Part shown: positions 60,944-64,000 of the stretch, piece by piece
How the letters are laid out: each line of letters begins with the position of its first letter
Position numbering within the stretch: the first letter of the stretch is position 1
Assembly (NCBI RefSeq): GCF_050753385.1
Contig: NZ_JBLZFZ010000012.1
Span: 1 to 64,000 of the forward strand
Reading direction: 5' to 3'
Source of the DNA: Pantanalinema rosaneae
GTDB lineage: Bacteria > Cyanobacteriota > Cyanobacteriia > Leptolyngbyales > Leptolyngbyaceae
Length of the DNA: 64,000 nt
Translations under genes and position numbers: made by a program
Notes under the pieces: generated by a model
The model's database searches: none
Told to the model about the DNA's origin: nothing
Seen by the model: the letters and a program-made list of their open reading frames with translations, nothing else

Positions 60944-62302
60944 TCAAACCTTCGTTGCCCGATTCACCCCACGTTCCATTTCGCGCATCTTCTTGCCCCG
61001 CCATAGCAAGCGAATGGGGGTGCCTTGAAAGCCCAGGGATTGGCGAAACTGCCGATCGATATAGCGACGATAGTTGTCGTTAAACAGATGGGGGTCATTG
61101 ACAAACAGCGCGATCGTCGGGGGTTGGCTGCTGACCTGAGTGCCATAGTAGAGCCTGCCCTGCCGTCCGCCGCGAGTGGTAGGTGGAGTATGCCAGCGGA
61201 CTGCATCCTCAATCACTTCATTGATCACAGAGGTTGTCACCCGGCGTTTATGCTGTTCCGCCGCAACGTTGACTAGATCGAGAATTTTTTCCACCCGTTG
61301 TCCGGTCTGGGCACTAATAAAGATCACATCTGCCCAATCAAAAAAGTGCAAGCGATCGCGCACCTGCCGTTCAAAGTCATAAATCGTATGGGAGTCTTTT
61401 TCGATCGCATCCCATTTGTTAACCACAATAATGCAGGCTCGCCCTTCATCGGCAATGCGTCCTGCCAACTTTTGATCCTGTTCCGTCACCCCATCCAGGG
61501 CATCAATCACCAGCAAAACCACATCGGCTCGGGCGATCGCCTTGAAGGCACGATTAATCCCAAAAAACTCAGGCCCATATTCCACCTGCTTCTTCTTGCG
61601 AATACCCGCCGTGTCCACCAGGCGATACGGTTGCCCGTTCCGTTCTACCAACATGTCGATCGCGTCACGGGTGGTTCCTGACACAGGACTGACGATCGCC
61701 CGATTCTCACCGACAAAGGCATTCAGCAAGCTGGACTTGCCCACATTCGGACGACCCGCGATCGCCACTTTAATTTCGGCAGTTTCCTCTAACTCATCGA
61801 CGGGAGGCAGGTACTCGACTAAGCGATCGAGTAATTCCCCAGTGCCGCTGCCATGAATCCCCGAAACCGGATAGGGTTCCCCTACGCCTAACTCCCAAAA
61901 TTCGGCAGCTTGGGTAATACCCTGTTCGACGGACTCACATTTATTTACCGCCAATAACACGGGCACCGATTGCTGGCGTAACCAACTGGCAATCTCTTCA
62001 TCACCGCCCGTAATTCCGGCTTGCCCATCCACTACGAAGATCGCCGCGACGGATTCCGCCAAGGCGGCCATTGCCTGTTCGCGAATCAAGGGGAGAAATT
62101 CGGTGTCATCATCAAACACTAATCCACCCGTATCCACAACCAGGAATTCTCGATCGCGCCAGTAGGCGGGTTTATACGTGCGATCGCGAGTGACACCGGG
62201 TTGGTCATAGACGATCGCGTCCTGTACCTGCGCCAAACGGTTGACGATGGTAGATTTGCCCACATTGGGGCGACCGATAATAGCGACAATTGGCAAGGAC
62301 AT
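60944..62302 (-). CDS. der: Ribosome-assembly GTPase Der (EngA)
   Basis: A 452-residue protein with two tandem GTPase domains, needed for 50S maturation. Domain one has GRPNVGKSTIVN, DTGGL and NKCE; domain two GRPNVGKSSLLN, DTAGIR and NKWD, followed by a KH-like C-terminus (GFQGTPIRLLWRGKKM). The start is the ATG at 62302 (MSLPIVAIIGRP), which matches relatives; an in-frame extension to 62332 is unlikely. It precedes ecfT by one base. Confidence 0.96.
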   Translation of the reverse strand: MSLPIVAIIGRPNVGKSTIVNRLAQVQDAIVYDQPGVTRDRTYKPAYWRDREFLVVDTGGLVFDDDTEFLPLIREQAMAALAESVAAIFVVDGQAGITGGDEEIASWLRQQSVPVLLAVNKCESVEQGITQAAEFWELGVGEPYPVSGIHGSGTGELLDRLVEYLPPVDELEETAEIKVAIAGRPNVGKSSLLNAFVGENRAIVSPVSGTTRDAIDMLVERNGQPYRLVDTAGIRKKKQVEYGPEFFGINRAFKAIARADVVLLVIDALDGVTEQDQKLAGRIADEGRACIIVVNKWDAIEKDSHTIYDFERQVRDRLHFFDWADVIFISAQTGQRVEKILDLVNVAAEQHKRRVTTSVINEVIEDAVRWHTPPTTRGGRQGRLYYGTQVSSQPPTIALFVNDPHLFNDNYRRYIDRQFRQSLGFQGTPIRLLWRGKKMREMERGVNRATKV

Positions 62303-62498
62303 AAAAGCTCTATAAAACGTGAGTCGTCTCAATTCATTCTAGTACCTCCGGTCGGTTTGCCTGCGTGGGCGATCGCGGCAAGGCGGGAAGCCAAGCAACC
62401 TGCGGCAATCAGATCAAGCATGGGATGAGATCGTCGCAGGTTACTTACCTATCTGACTGGGATTCAGTAATTAGGATTTGGCGAGTTGAGCCATGCCG

Positions 62499-63815
62499 TT
62501 ATTGCTTCTTGTCCGGCGACCAACCCCAGTTGAGAATTTCCCCTTCATGCTGTTTGCCCTTCAGCATCCGGTTCCAGTACAGGCGAGGCAGGACGTGGCG
62601 CTTCACTAACCACATGCTGTACCGCTCCTTACGCGGATCGATCGGGAAGGAGGACATCGGTTGGTTGGTGTAGTCAAATTCCGCCATGATTGTCTTACCG
62701 TAGCCCGTAATCAACGGACAGCAGGTGTAACCGTCATAGCTACCCGTTAGTGCCGCCGACTGCATTGTGGCTAAGAGGTTTTCTACTAAAACGGGTGCTT
62801 GTTTGCGAATTGCCGCCGCTGTTTTAGAAATCGGTAGCGAGGAGGCATCTCCCAAACTAAAGACATTGGGATAGCGATTGTGTTGCAGGGTGTGTTTATT
62901 CACATCGACCCAGCCGGTAGCAGGTCCTTCTGTGCCAGCCAACGGACTGTTTTTAATAAAATCGGGGGAACCCATTGGGGGAGTGACATGGATCATGTCG
63001 TAGGGGATGACGATATCCTGTACCCCATCATCGGTCGTAACTTCAAACACTGCTTCTTTACTGGCGGCTCGAATCGCTTTTAAGTTGTGTTTGAACTTGA
63101 GGGTGATGTCTCGACGCTTGACGACTTGCATTAGGGGTTCGGCATAGGCAGGGACGGGGAAAATCGCGCCGACGGCAGAACAGAACATGACGTTGGTGTT
63201 GTTGCGGACTCCATTCTGGCGGAACGTGTCGTCTGCCAGGTACATGATTTTTTGCGGTGCGCCACCACACTTAATCGGGGTGGATGGGAAGGTGAACAAA
63301 GCATTGCCACCTTTAAAGTTCCGGATCGTTTCCCAGGTGTAGGTGGCGTATTTCAGGTCATAGTTGCTGCACACGCCGTTAGAGCCGAGGGCTTCCTTCA
63401 GACCTTCTACTGCCGACCAATTGATTTGGATGCCGGGACAGACAATCAGATAGGCGTACTGCACCTGAGTTCCGGTGCGGGTCGTGACGGTGTTTTGCTC
63501 GGGTTCAAAAGTAGCTACATAGTCTTGAATCCATTTAACCCCGGCAGGAATACAGTCTTGTTCGGGCTTGATCGTGGCTTCGGCGCGAAACTGACCACCA
63601 CCGACTAAGGTCCAGGCGGGTTGGTAATAATGCTGGTTGGACGGTTCAATAATGGCGATATCCAGGTCGCTGCTTTTGGCACAGAGTTGAGCCGCAACGG
63701 TAATTCCAGCCGCTCCACCGCCGACAATAACAATTTGGTGTTTGAGCGGTTTACCGATCGGGGCGGGTTGGGCAGATAGCGATGGAGACGAACTCGGCTC
63801 GACGGATGTAGTCAT
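62499..63815 (-). CDS. sqr: Sulfide:quinone oxidoreductase, type II-like
   Basis: A 438-residue flavoprotein of the SQR group. FAD binding is seen in IVIVGGGAAGITVAAQLCAK, HYYQPAWTLVGGG and NVFSLGDASSLP. Redox cysteines C183 (in PIKCGGAPQKIMYL) and the pair C365-C366 (in YTCCPLITGYGK) fit the type II (mitochondrial-like) SQR active site, which oxidises sulfide to sulfane sulfur and reduces quinone. No signal peptide is present, but a membrane-contacting C-terminus (YWNRMLKGKQ) is plausible. The gene stands alone at the end of the window. Confidence 0.85.
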   Translation of the reverse strand: MTTSVEPSSSPSLSAQPAPIGKPLKHQIVIVGGGAAGITVAAQLCAKSSDLDIAIIEPSNQHYYQPAWTLVGGGQFRAEATIKPEQDCIPAGVKWIQDYVATFEPEQNTVTTRTGTQVQYAYLIVCPGIQINWSAVEGLKEALGSNGVCSNYDLKYATYTWETIRNFKGGNALFTFPSTPIKCGGAPQKIMYLADDTFRQNGVRNNTNVMFCSAVGAIFPVPAYAEPLMQVVKRRDITLKFKHNLKAIRAASKEAVFEVTTDDGVQDIVIPYDMIHVTPPMGSPDFIKNSPLAGTEGPATGWVDVNKHTLQHNRYPNVFSLGDASSLPISKTAAAIRKQAPVLVENLLATMQSAALTGSYDGYTCCPLITGYGKTIMAEFDYTNQPMSSFPIDPRKERYSMWLVKRHVLPRLYWNRMLKGKQHEGEILNWGWSPDKKQ

Positions 63816-64000
63816 GATTCTCTACTGTGCTCAGTCTATAGGTAGTTGCATTCTTAGCAAATTTTGCCCCGCTGATCTAGGGCTCTTCCCTGATCCCCGT
63901 CGGAATTACACAAAATTCATAGATTTTACGGAGATTCCCAAGTAAAACTTAATGAATAAATATTAAGACTACTGAACTTGCCAGGTATGACACTGCTTGG
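63816..64000. other. Right-edge sequence upstream of sqr
   Basis: About 185 AT-rich bases upstream of sqr to the end of the window. No gene or RNA is seen. The sqr promoter is expected here on the minus strand; nothing specific stands out. Confidence 0.4.

Overview
The window is chromosomal DNA from a cyanobacterium. The evidence is the very high density of the HIP1 octamer GCGATCGC on both strands, the SufR-suf locus, the ferredoxin:thioredoxin reductase catalytic subunit, PipX/PipY, SepF, the CbiG-CobJ fusion and several families found almost only in cyanobacteria (DUF4058, Pro-rich FecR proteins, the Cys-rich 93-residue protein). The gene set fits a filamentous or Leptolyngbya-like lineage, but no marker here fixes the genus. 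The first 19 bases are a Nextera transposase adapter, so the left edge is a contig end with uncleaned adapter. I saw no rRNA, tRNA, CRISPR array, intact insertion sequence or prophage.

Layout. 1-5.2 kb: truncated WD40 propeller, Cys-rich protein, nitrilase-family amidohydrolase, WecE-like sugar aminotransferase, then a 1.2 kb gap packed with inverted repeats that ends in an unlisted 46-residue ORF. 5.3-9.6 kb: dynamin-like GTPase, small exported protein, FAD oxidoreductase and membrane GNAT. 9.5-14.5 kb (minus): metallopeptidase, secG, gpmI, ABC-F. 14.9-22.6 kb: vanadium-type haloperoxidase/PAP2 protein, a MoaD-like protein beside thrC, purK, a pentapeptide-repeat protein and cbiG-cobJ. 22.8-26.8 kb: an unlisted 51-residue secreted peptide with three Cys-Cys pairs and a palindrome upstream, NERD protein, Usp, pgk with a clear terminator, DUF4058. 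27.8-34.4 kb: divergent sufR / ftrC-sufB-(aspartic protease)-sufC-sufD-sufS, with two CAAC-N6-GTTG SufR sites between the divergent genes. 34.5-41.3 kb: TspO, cyclophilin, two FecR-like Pro-rich proteins, rhodanese and a beta-barrel-like protein. 41.4-49.7 kb: DUF1643, folC, dispersed inverted repeat, lipoprotein serpin, GT39-type transferase, WG-repeat lipoprotein, uvrB. 49.8-55.6 kb: small protein plus HNH pair, an SDR gene with an in-frame amber, Mrr-like nuclease, small exported protein, GH116 glucosidase. 55.7-63.8 kb (minus): GlsB-type membrane protein, phosphatase, proC, sepF, pipY, pipX, ecfT/cbiQ, der, type II-like sulfide:quinone oxidoreductase.

How genes connect. The suf block forms one Fe-S assembly unit. 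SufS takes sulfur from cysteine, SufBCD build clusters, SufR probably represses both directions, and FtrC, itself a 4Fe-4S enzyme, is the first gene under the same control. Other sulfur-handling genes (rhodanese, MoaD-like carrier next to thrC, SQR) are scattered through the window. The der-ecfT-pipX-pipY-sepF-proC run joins nitrogen signalling, PLP homeostasis, proline synthesis and division. The least explained elements are the Cys-Cys peptide with its palindrome, the hairpin-rich gap before the 46-residue ORF, the protease ORF inside the suf operon, and the small protein/HNH pair.
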